From the NCBI GenBank assembly GCA_014379965.1, contig JACMKU010000084.1, positions 1-64,000 on the forward strand: a stretch of 64,000 nt of DNA, given 5' to 3'. Numbering within the stretch: the stretch's first letter is position 1; every line of letters begins with the position of its first letter. Below the pieces are notes generated by a model that was not told where the DNA came from, did not search any database, and worked only from the letters and a program-made list of their open reading frames with translations. Position numbers and translations under genes: made by a program. Below are positions 41,233 through 50,686 of the stretch, one piece after another. This DNA comes from Chitinophagaceae bacterium. GTDB lineage: Bacteria; Bacteroidota; Bacteroidia; Chitinophagales; Chitinophagaceae.

Positions 41233-43290
41233 ATGAAATTTCTCCTTCTCCTCCTGCTGCTTCCTCATTTCGCTGCATCGCAAATCAACCCAAAAGAAAT
41301 TACCATCGTTCGAGATAGTTTTGGCGTTCCCCATGTCTTTGCGCCAACCGATGCGGCAGGATCGTATGGCTTGGCATGGGCACACGCTGAAGATGACTTT
41401 ATGAGCTTGCAACTGGTGGTGTTGTCTGGAAAGGCAAGACTTGGAAGCGCCGTAGGTAAGAAAGGAGCTGAAGCAGATTATGTAATCAACCTCCTTCGTT
41501 GCAGGCAATTAGTGGACGAACAGTGGCACACACTAAGCCCCGATTTCCTCGAAGTCGTAAGAGGTTATGTCCAAGGCCTTAATGACTATGCCAGGCTTCA
41601 TCCCAAAGAGGTGAAGTATAAACAGGCGTTCCCCTTTGATGAAAAAGATTACATGACGGCCGTTGTTTTTTCAGTAGCGCTGTTCTGTGGTGTAGACCAG
41701 GCATTGCCACAGATACTTGGGGGTCGAGTAGCAACACTTCCGGGCTTTGACACAAAAGGTTCAAATGCTTTTGCTATCCACCCATCGAGAACAACGACAG
41801 GCGAAGCCTTCCTAACCATAAATGCTCACCAACCACTCGAGGGCCCCACGGCATTCTATGAGGCGCATGTACAAACCGACCAGGGATGGAATATGCTTGG
41901 AGGCGTGTTAGCCGGTGGTTGCGTCATACTTCATGGAACGAATGAGAATCTTGGCTGGGCTCACACTGTAAATTATCCCGATAAGATCGACATCTACCAA
42001 CTCGAAATGAATCCAGCTAATTCCAATCAATATCGATTCGATGGGGAATGGTTGAAACTCGAGACCAAAAAAGCCAAGCTGCGGGTGAAGGGAATACCTG
42101 TCACCATTGGGAAGAAAATTTATTGGAGTAAGTATGGCGCCACCGTTAAGACGAAACAGGGAGTCTTCTCTATGCGACTGCCCTCGATGATGGATATCCG
42201 TGCGATGGAAGAATGGTACCGGATGAATAAGGCAAAAAACTTTACAGAATTCTATCGTGCAATTAACATGAACAGTCTGCCGATGTTCAACATTATATAT
42301 GCTGACAGGCACGACACGATATTTTATATCAGCAACGTAAAGATGCCATTGCGAAATCCGAATCCTGCTTATAAATGGTCGGGCACAATTCCGGGTAATA
42401 CCTCAGCCACGCTTTGGACGAGCTATCGAGCGGAAAATGAATTGCCACAAATGATTAACCCTCCATCAGGGTATTTGTTTAATACTAACCACTCACCATT
42501 CCTGGCCACAGACAGTCAAAATAATCTTTCGGCGAAAAACTTCGATCCCAATGACGGGTTCGAAAAATATCATAACAACCGGAGTCAACGTGTCACGGAA
42601 CTATTTCGTGGGCTCGGCAAAGTCGATTATAATACTTTGAAGCGAATAAAGTTCGATCAACAATTGCCGCAAGAACTTAAGTATCCTTATGGCATCGACA
42701 CGATGCTGAGAATGGACGCTGAGAAATATCCATTGCTGAAGGACGTCATCAATTCGCTTCAACGATGGGACCGCAATACGGCTGCGGATAGTAAAGGCGC
42801 CGCGGTATTCCTATTGACCTATCATTATGTTGCCGGCAAACTAAGGGGCAAAGCTCCACGCGAACTCACTTTGGCAGAATCAGTAGAAACATATCAATAT
42901 GTTACGGATCATATGCGGAGCCATTTCGGCCGGACCGATGTCGTACTCGGAGATGTTCAGAAGTTTGTAAGAGGAACAATTGTCCGGCCGGGGTGGGGTG
43001 TTCCTGATGTGCTTACTTCTACATACACCGAGTTGTATAAGGACGGGATGAGAAAGATAATTTCGGGAGATGCGTACATCTGTTTTGTACGTTACCCAAA
43101 AAATGGATTACCTATTATCGAGTCGGTAAATACCTTCGGCGCCTCGTCCAACCCTGATTCACCTCACTACGCCGATCAGATGGATATGTTCGTTAATCAA
43201 CGAACCAAGACGATGACTTTAGATAAAGAAGAGATATTCAGGAAGGCGGTTAGGGTTTACCATCCGGGGGAGGGAGGCGATAGGCAATAG
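41233..43290 (+). CDS. Penicillin acylase family protein (Ntn hydrolase)
   Basis: A 685-residue secreted hydrolase with signal peptide (1-17, [15 protein letters not shown]). The alpha-subunit part starts [18 protein letters not shown]; the autocatalytic cleavage site and nucleophile Ser177 lie in TKGSNAFAI, which begins the beta subunit. [16 protein letters not shown] is the usual oxyanion-region motif. Family members cleave penicillin or acyl-homoserine lactone amide bonds; substrate here unknown, with a lactone or peptide amide both plausible. The last residues (GEGGDRQ) and TAG stop come from the GGCAATAG repeat that follows. Confidence 0.93.
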   Translation: MKFLLLLLLLPHFAASQINPKEITIVRDSFGVPHVFAPTDAAGSYGLAWAHAEDDFMSLQLVVLSGKARLGSAVGKKGAEADYVINLLRCRQLVDEQWHTLSPDFLEVVRGYVQGLNDYARLHPKEVKYKQAFPFDEKDYMTAVVFSVALFCGVDQALPQILGGRVATLPGFDTKGSNAFAIHPSRTTTGEAFLTINAHQPLEGPTAFYEAHVQTDQGWNMLGGVLAGGCVILHGTNENLGWAHTVNYPDKIDIYQLEMNPANSNQYRFDGEWLKLETKKAKLRVKGIPVTIGKKIYWSKYGATVKTKQGVFSMRLPSMMDIRAMEEWYRMNKAKNFTEFYRAINMNSLPMFNIIYADRHDTIFYISNVKMPLRNPNPAYKWSGTIPGNTSATLWTSYRAENELPQMINPPSGYLFNTNHSPFLATDSQNNLSAKNFDPNDGFEKYHNNRSQRVTELFRGLGKVDYNTLKRIKFDQQLPQELKYPYGIDTMLRMDAEKYPLLKDVINSLQRWDRNTAADSKGAAVFLLTYHYVAGKLRGKAPRELTLAESVETYQYVTDHMRSHFGRTDVVLGDVQKFVRGTIVRPGWGVPDVLTSTYTELYKDGMRKIISGDAYICFVRYPKNGLPIIESVNTFGASSNPDSPHYADQMDMFVNQRTKTMTLDKEEIFRKAVRVYHPGEGGDRQ

Positions 43291-43387
43291 GCAATAGGCA
43301 ATAGGCGGGAGGCAATAGGCAATAGGCGGGAGGCAATAGGCAATAGACGGGAGACAATAGGCAATAGACGGGAGACAATAGGCAATC
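43275..43387. repeat. Element E16a, direct array of GGCAATAGGC / GGGAGGCAATAGG words
   Basis: About ten degenerate units follow the acylase gene and include its stop codon. No inverted partner lies nearby; the reverse-complement words are found at 7119-7236. Confidence 0.88.
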
Positions 43388-43422
43388 GTATTTATTAGCT
43401 GAATAAGGAGTGGCCTCACACC

Positions 43423-43463
43423 TGTAACTCATAACCCGTAACTCATCCTCATAAACCGTAACT
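43423..43463. repeat. Element E16b, CATAACCCGTAACTC words
   Basis: Short array of the same family as E1 (TGTAACTCATAACCCGTAAC), ending at the stop codon of the aminotransferase gene. Confidence 0.8.
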
Positions 43464-44720
43464 CTATCTCAACCGGGAGACTGCTTCCCTTAATTTGCTG
43501 ATCATCTCTCCAATTTCTTCCTTCCTGCATGTTCCAACACTTAACCTGTACCAAGCCGAGCTACGGTCGGCTCCAAAAGCATAGAATGGAACTACGGCAA
43601 GTTTAGCTTCATTGAGAATATAAGCAGTCACCTCTCCCTGGTTCTCCAGCTTATTTCCAGCAGGGGTAGTCTTTCCTGTGAGATCGAGTTTTATAGTCAG
43701 GTAAATAGCGGCCTCCGGCGCAATCGCGTCTACTGCGAGACCCTCCTTCCTTAATTGCATGAAGCCCTCGTAGATACGACGTAGCCTAACTTCGATCTCC
43801 TGCTTAAAATGTGCGAGGTAACGTTGAATGCCCTCCCGATTATTAAGGTAGTAAGCTACAGCCTTCTGTTCTGCCATTGGCGCCCAGGCACCGAGGTGCG
43901 TGAGAATAGCCTTCATCTTACTAATTACAGTTGCCGGACCAATACTCCAGCCAACTCGGACGCCGGTGGCGGCAAACACCTTACTGATTGCATCGATGAA
44001 GATCGTATACTCGCGCATTTGTGGCCGCAGAGTTACCGGGTTGTAATGTGTGATGTCTCCATACGTCAGGTGCCAATACATCTGGTCATACATAAGGTAT
44101 AGCTTCTTCTCGCTGTCGCCGCGCCTCTCATTCTCCTCAAGTACGAGGTCGCAGATAGCCTCGAGGTCCTTCTTCCTGAAGGTGGTGCCCGTAGGGTTTT
44201 GTGGTGAACACAGCGAAAGCAAAGTCGCCTCCTTAATATGAGGACGGATATCCTCCGCTATAGGCATGAAATTGTTTTCCGCCCTTGCCTCGATAACGAT
44301 ATGCTCGCCGCCAACAAAATGGGTATAGTGATTATTATTCCAACTGGGCACAGCGTATATCACCTTGTCGCCCTTGTCGCAGATCGCGCGGAATACTGCA
44401 TAGATCAATGGTCGGCCACCGGATGCCACCAATATCTCGGCAGTTCCATAATCGAGTTCTTCGGTATCTTTTGTAAATGAGAGAATGGCTTCGCGCAGAT
44501 CCAGGTTACCCTCTGCTGCGGGGTAATTGGTGAAATGTCTGCGATAGGCCTCGACAATAGCATCTTCCAGCTCTTTTGGGATGGGAAAAATAGCGGGGTC
44601 GAAATCACCAACCGTGAAGTTGTAAATTCGTTCGCCCTGGCGGATCTTTTCCCTGATCTCGCCCCCTAGTTTCACGATTTCAGACCCTATTAGTGTTTCT
44701 GAAAGATTCGACAATTTCAT
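43464..44720 (-). CDS. PLP-dependent class I/II aminotransferase
   Basis: A 418-residue fold-type I aminotransferase beginning [20 protein letters not shown]; the ATG at 44720 follows a good promoter, whereas the extension to 44813 is a hydrophobic stretch lying partly upstream of it. The PLP Lys lies in [16 protein letters not shown], and [28 protein letters not shown] and MYDQMY are family motifs. It is of the aspartate/histidinol-phosphate aminotransferase group; the substrate cannot be fixed from the sequence. Confidence 0.92.
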   Translation of the reverse strand: MKLSNLSETLIGSEIVKLGGEIREKIRQGERIYNFTVGDFDPAIFPIPKELEDAIVEAYRRHFTNYPAAEGNLDLREAILSFTKDTEELDYGTAEILVASGGRPLIYAVFRAICDKGDKVIYAVPSWNNNHYTHFVGGEHIVIEARAENNFMPIAEDIRPHIKEATLLSLCSPQNPTGTTFRKKDLEAICDLVLEENERRGDSEKKLYLMYDQMYWHLTYGDITHYNPVTLRPQMREYTIFIDAISKVFAATGVRVGWSIGPATVISKMKAILTHLGAWAPMAEQKAVAYYLNNREGIQRYLAHFKQEIEVRLRRIYEGFMQLRKEGLAVDAIAPEAAIYLTIKLDLTGKTTPAGNKLENQGEVTAYILNEAKLAVVPFYAFGADRSSAWYRLSVGTCRKEEIGEMISKLREAVSRLR

Positions 44721-44759
44721 ACAATCGGTTTTGATCCCCTGACGAGAAGTTAACTGGGA

Positions 44760-44789
44760 CAAAAGTAAAAGGATTGCTACACATGACAA
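44760..44789 (-). promoter_or_regulatory. Predicted promoter of the aminotransferase gene
   Basis: On the minus strand TTG (44789-44787), 19 nt, then TACTTTTG (44767-44760): a full match to the Bacteroidota promoter pattern, with a leader of about 33 nt. Confidence 0.75.
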
Positions 44790-44814
44790 GCAGAAACCGA
44801 CTCGTATAAACACG

Positions 44815-44841
44815 AAAAAGGGCTGCTTTTCAGCAACCCTT
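44815..44841 (-). terminator. Intrinsic terminator after the 140-aa secreted protein gene
   Basis: A 10-bp stem (AAGGGTTGCT with AGCAGCCCTT in the minus direction, one G-T pair) around GAAA, followed by TTTC. Confidence 0.75.
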
Positions 44842-44867
44842 GTTATATGTTTTTGATGTTTCCAATA

Positions 44868-45290
44868 TTAACCCCCGTACTTATCACTGCTCCGCTTAGC
44901 TTTCTTAGCACTCGCCTTTACCGAGCTCTTGGCTTCGACTCCTGAACCTCCGGCATACCTAATTTTATGTTGGGCATTATACCGATAAGCCCCAGCCTGG
45001 TTCACCACTACCTTGTTACCGCTACGCAGGTCGAAATTTTTGCTGTCAGCAGGTAAGGATGATGAAAACGCCCAATGGCCATCCTTCTGGTAAATGAACT
45101 GCTTACGCGGAACAAAATAATAAGCGTCTATATCGGGCAAATAATAATACTCCACGTAATCGCTAACACCCTGTCCCCATTTGGGCTGAGCATCCACGTT
45201 GTTACTAGTGTTTACTCTGAGCTGGGCAGAAGCGGTTGTAAACATCGCTGCAGAAAGAAAGACTACAGCTCCAATTATTATTTTTTTCAT
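44868..45290 (-). CDS. Secreted Lys-rich-tailed protein (140 aa), unknown function
   Basis: The ATG at 45290 starts a signal peptide (KKIIIGAVVFLSAAMFTTASAQ); the upstream codons MH are unlikely to be used. The mature part has an aromatic Tyr-rich core (VEYYYLPDIDAYYFVPRKQ), and a basic Ser/Lys/Ala tail (EAKSSVKASAKKAKRSSDKYGG) that could bind nucleic acid or polyanions. I recognise no family. It is monocistronic, with its own terminator. Confidence 0.75.
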   Translation of the reverse strand: MKKIIIGAVVFLSAAMFTTASAQLRVNTSNNVDAQPKWGQGVSDYVEYYYLPDIDAYYFVPRKQFIYQKDGHWAFSSSLPADSKNFDLRSGNKVVVNQAGAYRYNAQHKIRYAGGSGVEAKSSVKASAKKAKRSSDKYGG

Positions 45291-45557
45291 ATGCAACGTT
45301 TTTAATAAGATAATTAAGATTTACTCATACAGTAGTTCAAAGACGGTGCCACTGTTGGAGTCAAACCCTAATAAAACTCTAATGAACCAGATTATTATCA
45401 AGGAATTACAAATAAGTAAAAATTAGAATCTATAGGAGCGACTATTGGGTGAAATAATGAGTGGGATATGATGAATCCGTGACATACCATGAACGTAAAG
45501 AAGGGGAGTATTTATTGTGGGAGGTTGTGTGTTTAACATAAAAAGCAGGTGGCGATG
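45291..45557. other. Gap upstream of the 140-aa protein gene
   Basis: About 270 nt without a gene longer than 20 codons and without a clear promoter box, terminator or repeat. It ends in element E17. Confidence 0.4.
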
Positions 45558-45606
45558 TAATTGATTGGGTAGATTAAGCCTGGAAGTTCCCGGTCTACTT
45601 AATCAA
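45558..45606. repeat. Short element E17, word family TTGATT / TTAATCAAC
   Basis: TTGATTGGGTAGATTAAG and CTACTTAATCAACTTTAATT are approximately complementary. It lies directly after the msrB stop on the minus strand. Confidence 0.7.
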
Positions 45607-45608
45607 CT

Positions 45609-46211
45609 TTAATTACTCGGCTTCTCCTTCCCATCCGCATTATACTTCTTCTCCGCCTGCTTCGCTTTTTCAAAATCGAGAATTACTCCGTTTATGCAAT
45701 AGCGAAGGCCTGTGGGGGGAGGGCCATCGTTGAATACGTGTCCTAAGTGCGCCTTACACCTCCCGCATTGAACCTCGGTTCTTACCATACCATGCGAGTT
45801 ATCTGGAGTATTAATGATGCTGGTCTTACTAATGGGTTCATAGAAGCTGGGCCATCCGCATCCACTTTCGAATTTCGTGTCGCTTTTGAATAGTGCATTT
45901 CCGCAAGCCGCGCAATAGTATGTGCCCTTATCAAAGAAGCTTTCGAACTTACTTGTCCACGCTCTTTCCGTTCCTTTTTGGCGAGCGATATGGTACACCT
46001 CTTCCGGCAGGATCTTCTTCCACTCCTCCTCGGTCAGAGCGACTGTAGAGGTATCTGAATTCGAATAAACGGGGTTGCCGGGTTTGGGCTGGCCTGCTTT
46101 TTTGTTGGTGCTGTCCATCTTATTTGAATTATTGTTTGTCGAATTGTTCTGTGAATAGCTGCATTGCTGTAGCGACATCGCGAGAACTATTATGAATACG
46201 CTTCGAATCAT
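45609..46211 (-). CDS. msrB: Peptide methionine-R-sulfoxide reductase, secreted lipoprotein form
   Basis: A 200-residue MsrB that reduces methionine-R-sulfoxide in oxidised proteins. A lipoprotein signal (SLQQC, Cys17) and a Ser/Asn/Lys linker (20-50) precede the domain. Zinc ligands appear as [11 protein letters not shown] and [14 protein letters not shown], the fold signature as [11 protein letters not shown], and the catalytic Cys172 in LRYCINGV. Export to the periplasm is inferred from the signal. A TAAATTTG box lies 16 nt upstream. Confidence 0.95.
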   Translation of the reverse strand: MIRSVFIIVLAMSLQQCSYSQNNSTNNNSNKMDSTNKKAGQPKPGNPVYSNSDTSTVALTEEEWKKILPEEVYHIARQKGTERAWTSKFESFFDKGTYYCAACGNALFKSDTKFESGCGWPSFYEPISKTSIINTPDNSHGMVRTEVQCGRCKAHLGHVFNDGPPPTGLRYCINGVILDFEKAKQAEKKYNADGKEKPSN

Positions 46212-46227
46212 GATTTCATTTGTTTTA

Positions 46228-46235
46228 CAAATTTA
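46228..46235 (-). promoter_or_regulatory. Predicted -7 box of msrB
   Basis: TAAATTTG on the minus strand, 16 nt from the ATG at 46211. Confidence 0.55.
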
Positions 46236-46377
46236 CGTTTTCAGGAGGTCCGCAGTTTGCTTGCCTCTCTGGTGAAGCCTTCTTTAACATTTCACGCATA
46301 TTCGGGCCAGTACTCGTTGAATTGCAGGAATTTCAACTAAAACTGCCGATACCAAAGATTATTTAAGACCCGTATAC

Positions 46378-46385
46378 TATATTTG
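46378..46385 (+). promoter_or_regulatory. Predicted -7 box of adk
   Basis: TATATTTG, 26 nt before the ATG at 46412. Confidence 0.5.
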
Positions 46386-46411
46386 TTTTTCACCAAGATC
46401 AGCAAGTGTTT

Positions 46412-46987
46412 ATGTTTAATTTGATCCTGTTTGGCCCACCTGGGAGTGGCAAGGGTACGCAATCCGATAAGCTGGTGGACAAGTATGGATTGGTTCATCT
46501 CTCGACGGGCAACCTCCTGAGGGCGGAAATCGCGAATAAAACACCCCTTGGAATGGAGGCGAAAAATTTCATCGACAAAGGCCAATTAGTACCTGATGAG
46601 GTAGTTATCGGGATGATCGATAGTTCGCTTGAGCATCATAAAGATGCCAATGGTTTTCTTTTCGATGGTTTTCCGCGGACGCTTGCACAGGCAGAGGCAC
46701 TTGATAAACTATTAACTCTGAAAAATTCCGAAGCTGCCCTGGTCTTAATCCTTGACGTGGACGAAGAAGAGCTTATTCGCCGCCTCGTGCACCGGGGTAA
46801 GACCTCCGGCCGAAGTGACGATAGCGATGAGAATGTTCAACGTAAGAGGCAGGATATTTATAAGAATGACACCTTTCCCGTAGCTGCCTACTATCAGAAA
46901 CAAAAGAAACTTGTACAGGTTGATGGGATGGGAGAGGTAAACCAGGTGTTCGAACGACTATCAAATGCGATTGACAAAAAGATATAA
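46412..46987 (+). CDS. adk: Adenylate kinase
   Basis: A 191-residue nucleotide kinase that interconverts ATP + AMP and 2 ADP. Walker A is LILFGPPGSGKGTQ (about 4-17); DGFPRTLAQAEALD is the AMP/LID hinge motif and HRGKTSGRSDDSDE the short LID. The ATG at 46412 is preferred over a GTG six bases upstream. Short LID and length fit the Bacteroidota type. Confidence 0.96.
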   Translation: MFNLILFGPPGSGKGTQSDKLVDKYGLVHLSTGNLLRAEIANKTPLGMEAKNFIDKGQLVPDEVVIGMIDSSLEHHKDANGFLFDGFPRTLAQAEALDKLLTLKNSEAALVLILDVDEEELIRRLVHRGKTSGRSDDSDENVQRKRQDIYKNDTFPVAAYYQKQKKLVQVDGMGEVNQVFERLSNAIDKKI

Positions 46988-46994
46988 ATCAATC

Positions 46995-47123
46995 GGTGAG
47001 TGAATAGTGAGTAGTGAATAGTGAGTGGGTCGCTTGCTTTCGAGGCTGCTATCCACGGAGTGCATTCACTACTCACTATTGACAACTCACCGAATCACTC
47101 ACTTCTGACAACTGACCACTCAC
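46995..47123. repeat. Hairpin element E18, word family GTGAATAGTGAGTAG
   Basis: Left arm 46995-47030 and right arm 47066-47123 are complementary; the loop contains TTCGA at 47039-47043. It follows adk by a few bases. Confidence 0.88.
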
Positions 47124-47157
47124 AGAAGCGTAAACTTGTAAATTTCTAGCCTGCCAC

Positions 47158-47637
47158 ATGAGTTTTGAGAAGGAGAATTTCTTGCGAACCAGGTTGGTTC
47201 AATACCTCCAGCAGTTGGACCCTGCAACTCCGCCAAGATGGGGGAAGATGAATGTGCAGCAGATGATAGAACATTTCTCGGGTGATGCTATTCGTAATGC
47301 AAGTGGCAAACTAAAGATCGAGAACCTGGTTACGCCCCCGGAAAAACTTGTTGCAATGAAGGAATTCTTGATGAGCGACAAGCCATTTAAGGAGAATACA
47401 AAGAACCCCTTGATGGCGGAAGAACCAGCACCTCTTCGATTCAACACCGTGCAGGCCGCCATAAGTGTATTGCAGCAGGAGCTCATCTATTTCTTTGAAA
47501 CCTTTACCCGCGATCCACAACTGATTACCCGCAACCCTTTCTTCGGAGATCTGAACTTCGAGCAGAACGTGCAGCTCCTTCACAAGCATGCCATACATCA
47601 TCTTCGCCAGTTTGGAGTAGAACCCAATAACCTTTAA
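47158..47637 (+). CDS. DUF1569 (DinB-like) family protein
   Basis: A 159-residue helical protein with the segment DPATPPRWGKMNVQQMIEHF and C-terminal HKHAIHHLRQFGV, the two histidine-rich regions typical of DUF1569 and of DinB-like four-helix bundles that bind a metal. Function is unknown for the family. It stands between adk and paaZ on the same strand without a clear promoter of its own. Confidence 0.8.
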   Translation: MSFEKENFLRTRLVQYLQQLDPATPPRWGKMNVQQMIEHFSGDAIRNASGKLKIENLVTPPEKLVAMKEFLMSDKPFKENTKNPLMAEEPAPLRFNTVQAAISVLQQELIYFFETFTRDPQLITRNPFFGDLNFEQNVQLLHKHAIHHLRQFGVEPNNL

Positions 47638-47726
47638 GCTAAACTGCGGCACACGACATTGAAATCATTTGAGGATGGTTTTTTGTTTTTCAGGTAATTT
47701 CGTTGCAGCTAAATCAAGCTTGCAAT

Positions 47727-49781
47727 ATGTATAAACTTCAGAATTATGTTACGGGTCGGTGGATATCAGGAGATGGTGATGGCCAGATGCTTTTCAATGC
47801 AGTTACAGGCGAACCAATAGCGCAGGCTACTTCCAAAGGTTTAGACTTCAAAGGCATTCTCGAATATGCACGGTCGACTGGCAATCCTGCTTTAAGAAAG
47901 ATGAGTTTTCATGAACGTGGCAATATGCTAAAGGCTGTCGCACTGCATTTGAGAAATCATCTCGAAAAATTCTACCAGATCAGTTACCAGTCCGGGGCAA
48001 CGAAACTCGACAGTTGGATAGATATTGAAGGCGGCATCGGTAATTTATTTGCGAATGCCTCCCTCCGCCGTAAGTTTCCTGACGAGTCATTCTGCCTGGA
48101 TGGCGAATCGCATAATCTGAGCAAAGGCGGAAGCTTCATGGCAACACACATCCTCGTACCGAAGGAGGGTGTCGCAGTCCATATCAATGCATATAATTTC
48201 CCTGTATGGGGAATGTTAGAGAAGGTTGCAGTAAACCTGCTTGCAGGCGTTCCTGCGGTGGTGAAACCAGCGACTGTCACGTCTTATCTCACCGAGGCTG
48301 TAGTCAAAGAGATCATATCTAGCGGAATTTTACCTGATGGTGCTTTACAACTAATATGTGGAGGAGCCGGCGATATCCTTGACCACGTGGGTTCGCAGGA
48401 TATAATCACTTTCACGGGTTCTGCTTCTACTGGGTTGAAATTGAAATCACACCCTATCGTTTTACGCGAAGCTGTTCCATTCAACATGGAGGCAGATTCG
48501 TTGAATTGCATCGTGCTGGGAAAAGACGTGAACCCGTCAAATCCCGAGTGGGACATTTTCATAAAAGAAGTAAGAAAGGAGATGACGGTGAAGGCAGGAC
48601 AAAAGTGTACGGCGATCCGCAGGATCTTCGTTCCGGAGAATAAGCTGGAGGATGTACAGAACGCTTTAACCGCTTCTCTTTTGCATACAGCCATAGGTAA
48701 TCCATTGAATGAAAAAGTAAGGATGGGCAGCCTCGCTGGCGAGGGACAACGTACTGAAGTGAGAACGCAGGTACAGAAGCTCCTCGCATCATCACAGTTA
48801 ATTTATGGCTCGCTCGACAGCGTGAGCGTGATTGATGCGGATGCGGACAAAGGTGCATTCATATCTCCGTTGCTCCTATTGAACGAAAGGCCATTCGCGT
48901 CTTCATCGGTTCACGAGGTCGAGGCCTTTGGTCCTGTCAGTACATTGATGCCATATAACCACATGGACGAGGCGATTGCATTGAGTAAGAAAGGTAAAGG
49001 CAGCTTGTGCTCTTCTATCGTCACTGCCGATAACTCTATCGCTCGCGAATATGTACTTGGCGCGGCCACGCATCATGGGAGGATACTCATATTGAATAAT
49101 GAATGTGCAAAGGAAAGCACAGGTCATGGATCGCCATTACCCTTGCTCGTGCACGGCGGACCCGGACGTGCGGGAGGCGGAGAGGAAATGGGAGGTGTCA
49201 GGGGCGTTAAACACTACATGCAAAGAGTCGCGTTGCAAGGCTCGCCTACGACGATCACCGCCATCACCAATGTTTACCAACAAGGAGCAAAGGGAATAGA
49301 ACCTGGTACGCATCCATTCAGAAAATATTTTGAGGACCTGAAAGTTGGTGATCAGTTGCTCACAGAAAAGAGATTGATCACTTCAGAAGACATAGATCGC
49401 TTCGCCGACCTGAGTGGAGATCATTTCTACGCACATTTGAACAAAACGGATTTTGCGGGGACGATGTTTGAGCGGCAGGTGGCACATGGCTACTTCCTGA
49501 TCAGCGCTGCCGCGGGATTGTTTGTTGATAGCTATGAAAAAAACCCTGTGCTGTTAAATTATGGAATCGATGAGTTGCGATTCACAAAGCCCGTATATCC
49601 GGGAGCAGAGATCCAGATCCGCTTCACATGTAAAGAAAAACTGCCACAGGATCCGAAAGACGAGAATGATATTCAAAAAGGCATCGTGAAATGGCTGGTA
49701 GAGATTCTCGATGGTACGGAGGAACCGGTGGTGGGGGTGGCTACGATATTAACTATGGTGGCGAAGAGAGATAGGAACTAG
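47727..49781 (+). CDS. paaZ: PaaZ-type bifunctional aldehyde dehydrogenase / enoyl-CoA hydratase
   Basis: A 684-residue fusion. The N-terminal aldehyde dehydrogenase (about 1-520) has EMEADSLN (Glu region) and the catalytic Cys in VKAGQKCTAI. The C-terminal MaoC-like hotdog domain (about 535-684) has FEDLKVGDQL and DLSGDHFYAHLN. In phenylacetate breakdown PaaZ opens the oxepin-CoA ring and oxidises the aldehyde. The epoxidase genes paaABCDE are not in the window, so they must lie elsewhere or the protein serves another pathway. The ATG at 47727 is preferred to 47703 from family alignment. Confidence 0.92.
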   Translation: MYKLQNYVTGRWISGDGDGQMLFNAVTGEPIAQATSKGLDFKGILEYARSTGNPALRKMSFHERGNMLKAVALHLRNHLEKFYQISYQSGATKLDSWIDIEGGIGNLFANASLRRKFPDESFCLDGESHNLSKGGSFMATHILVPKEGVAVHINAYNFPVWGMLEKVAVNLLAGVPAVVKPATVTSYLTEAVVKEIISSGILPDGALQLICGGAGDILDHVGSQDIITFTGSASTGLKLKSHPIVLREAVPFNMEADSLNCIVLGKDVNPSNPEWDIFIKEVRKEMTVKAGQKCTAIRRIFVPENKLEDVQNALTASLLHTAIGNPLNEKVRMGSLAGEGQRTEVRTQVQKLLASSQLIYGSLDSVSVIDADADKGAFISPLLLLNERPFASSSVHEVEAFGPVSTLMPYNHMDEAIALSKKGKGSLCSSIVTADNSIAREYVLGAATHHGRILILNNECAKESTGHGSPLPLLVHGGPGRAGGGEEMGGVRGVKHYMQRVALQGSPTTITAITNVYQQGAKGIEPGTHPFRKYFEDLKVGDQLLTEKRLITSEDIDRFADLSGDHFYAHLNKTDFAGTMFERQVAHGYFLISAAAGLFVDSYEKNPVLLNYGIDELRFTKPVYPGAEIQIRFTCKEKLPQDPKDENDIQKGIVKWLVEILDGTEEPVVGVATILTMVAKRDRN

Positions 49782-49901
49782 GAATTGGGAATCAGAAATT
49801 GGGCTGCGCCCGCCAAAGCGAAGCGGAGGCGCGGCCTAAGCAACCAAGCAACCCCGGATCGAGCCCGGGGCTTGCCCCGGGCTCGATCCGGGGCAAGCCA
49901 A
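49778..49901. repeat. Composite element E19 (AGGAATTGGGAATC words, GC-rich hairpins, CAACCAAGCAACC words)
   Basis: It begins at the paaZ stop codon. It contains a perfect 20-nt inverted repeat (49852-49871 with 49874-49893, outer bases CCCCGG) separated by only TT, and a second GC stem (CTGCGCC ... GGCGCGG). Confidence 0.9.
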
Positions 49902-49921
49902 GCAACGAATAACTCCCTTTT

Positions 49922-50686
49922 ATGTCAACAGATAATGCATATGTAACCTCGGTATTTCACAATGGCATTACTACCATTGAGTTTTTTCATCCCCAGAGTA
50001 ATTCCTTACCGCGACGTATACTGGAGGACCTCGCACAGGCTATCCATGGTGCTGGCAATGATGAGGACACTAAAGTGATCATCCTGCGATCGGCCGGTGA
50101 GAAAAGCTTTTGTGCTGGCGCTTCCTTTGATGAATTGATGGCTATTAATTCCGCAGACCAGGGACTTCAGTTCTTCAGTGGATTCGCCAACGTGATCAAT
50201 GCCATGCGAACATGTCCAAAGTTTATTATCGGTCGTATACATGGAAAATGTGTGGGCGGTGGCGTAGGATTGGCCGCGGCCGTAGATTATGCCATAGCCA
50301 ACGAATCCGCCGAAGTAAAACTAAGTGAGCTGGCAGTTGGCATCGGCCCATTCGTTGTGGGACCGGCAGTTGAAAGGAAGATTGGAACCTCTGCTTTTTC
50401 GCAACTGGCAATAGATGCGACGCTATGGCGAAATGCAGACTGGGCGAGACGCAAAGGGCTTTATGCCGAACTCCATTCTGATACTACGCAGATGGATGAG
50501 TCGATTCATCGGCTTGCTACTGAACTGGCACACGGTAATCCCGAGGCCATGGCAGAACTTAAAAAAATCTTCTGGAAAGGCACTGAACACTGGGACAAGC
50601 TTCTCCTGGAACGCGCCGCCATTAGCGGCAAACTTGTATTAGGCGAGTTTACCAGGAAGGCTATTGAAAAGTTCAAAAAGAAATGA
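49922..50686 (+). CDS. Enoyl-CoA hydratase/isomerase family protein
   Basis: A 254-residue crotonase-fold enzyme. Conserved features: FCAGASFDEL (oxyanion-hole strand), IHGKCVGGGVGLAAAVDYAIA (second oxyanion loop) and SELAVGIGPFVVGPAVERKIG. Such enzymes hydrate enoyl-CoA or shift double bonds in fatty- or aromatic-acid breakdown. Together with paaZ it may form part of phenylacetyl-CoA metabolism (PaaF/PaaG type), though paaZ is followed by a large hairpin element. Its stop overlaps the next gene's start (ATGA). Confidence 0.9.
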   Translation: MSTDNAYVTSVFHNGITTIEFFHPQSNSLPRRILEDLAQAIHGAGNDEDTKVIILRSAGEKSFCAGASFDELMAINSADQGLQFFSGFANVINAMRTCPKFIIGRIHGKCVGGGVGLAAAVDYAIANESAEVKLSELAVGIGPFVVGPAVERKIGTSAFSQLAIDATLWRNADWARRKGLYAELHSDTTQMDESIHRLATELAHGNPEAMAELKKIFWKGTEHWDKLLLERAAISGKLVLGEFTRKAIEKFKKK

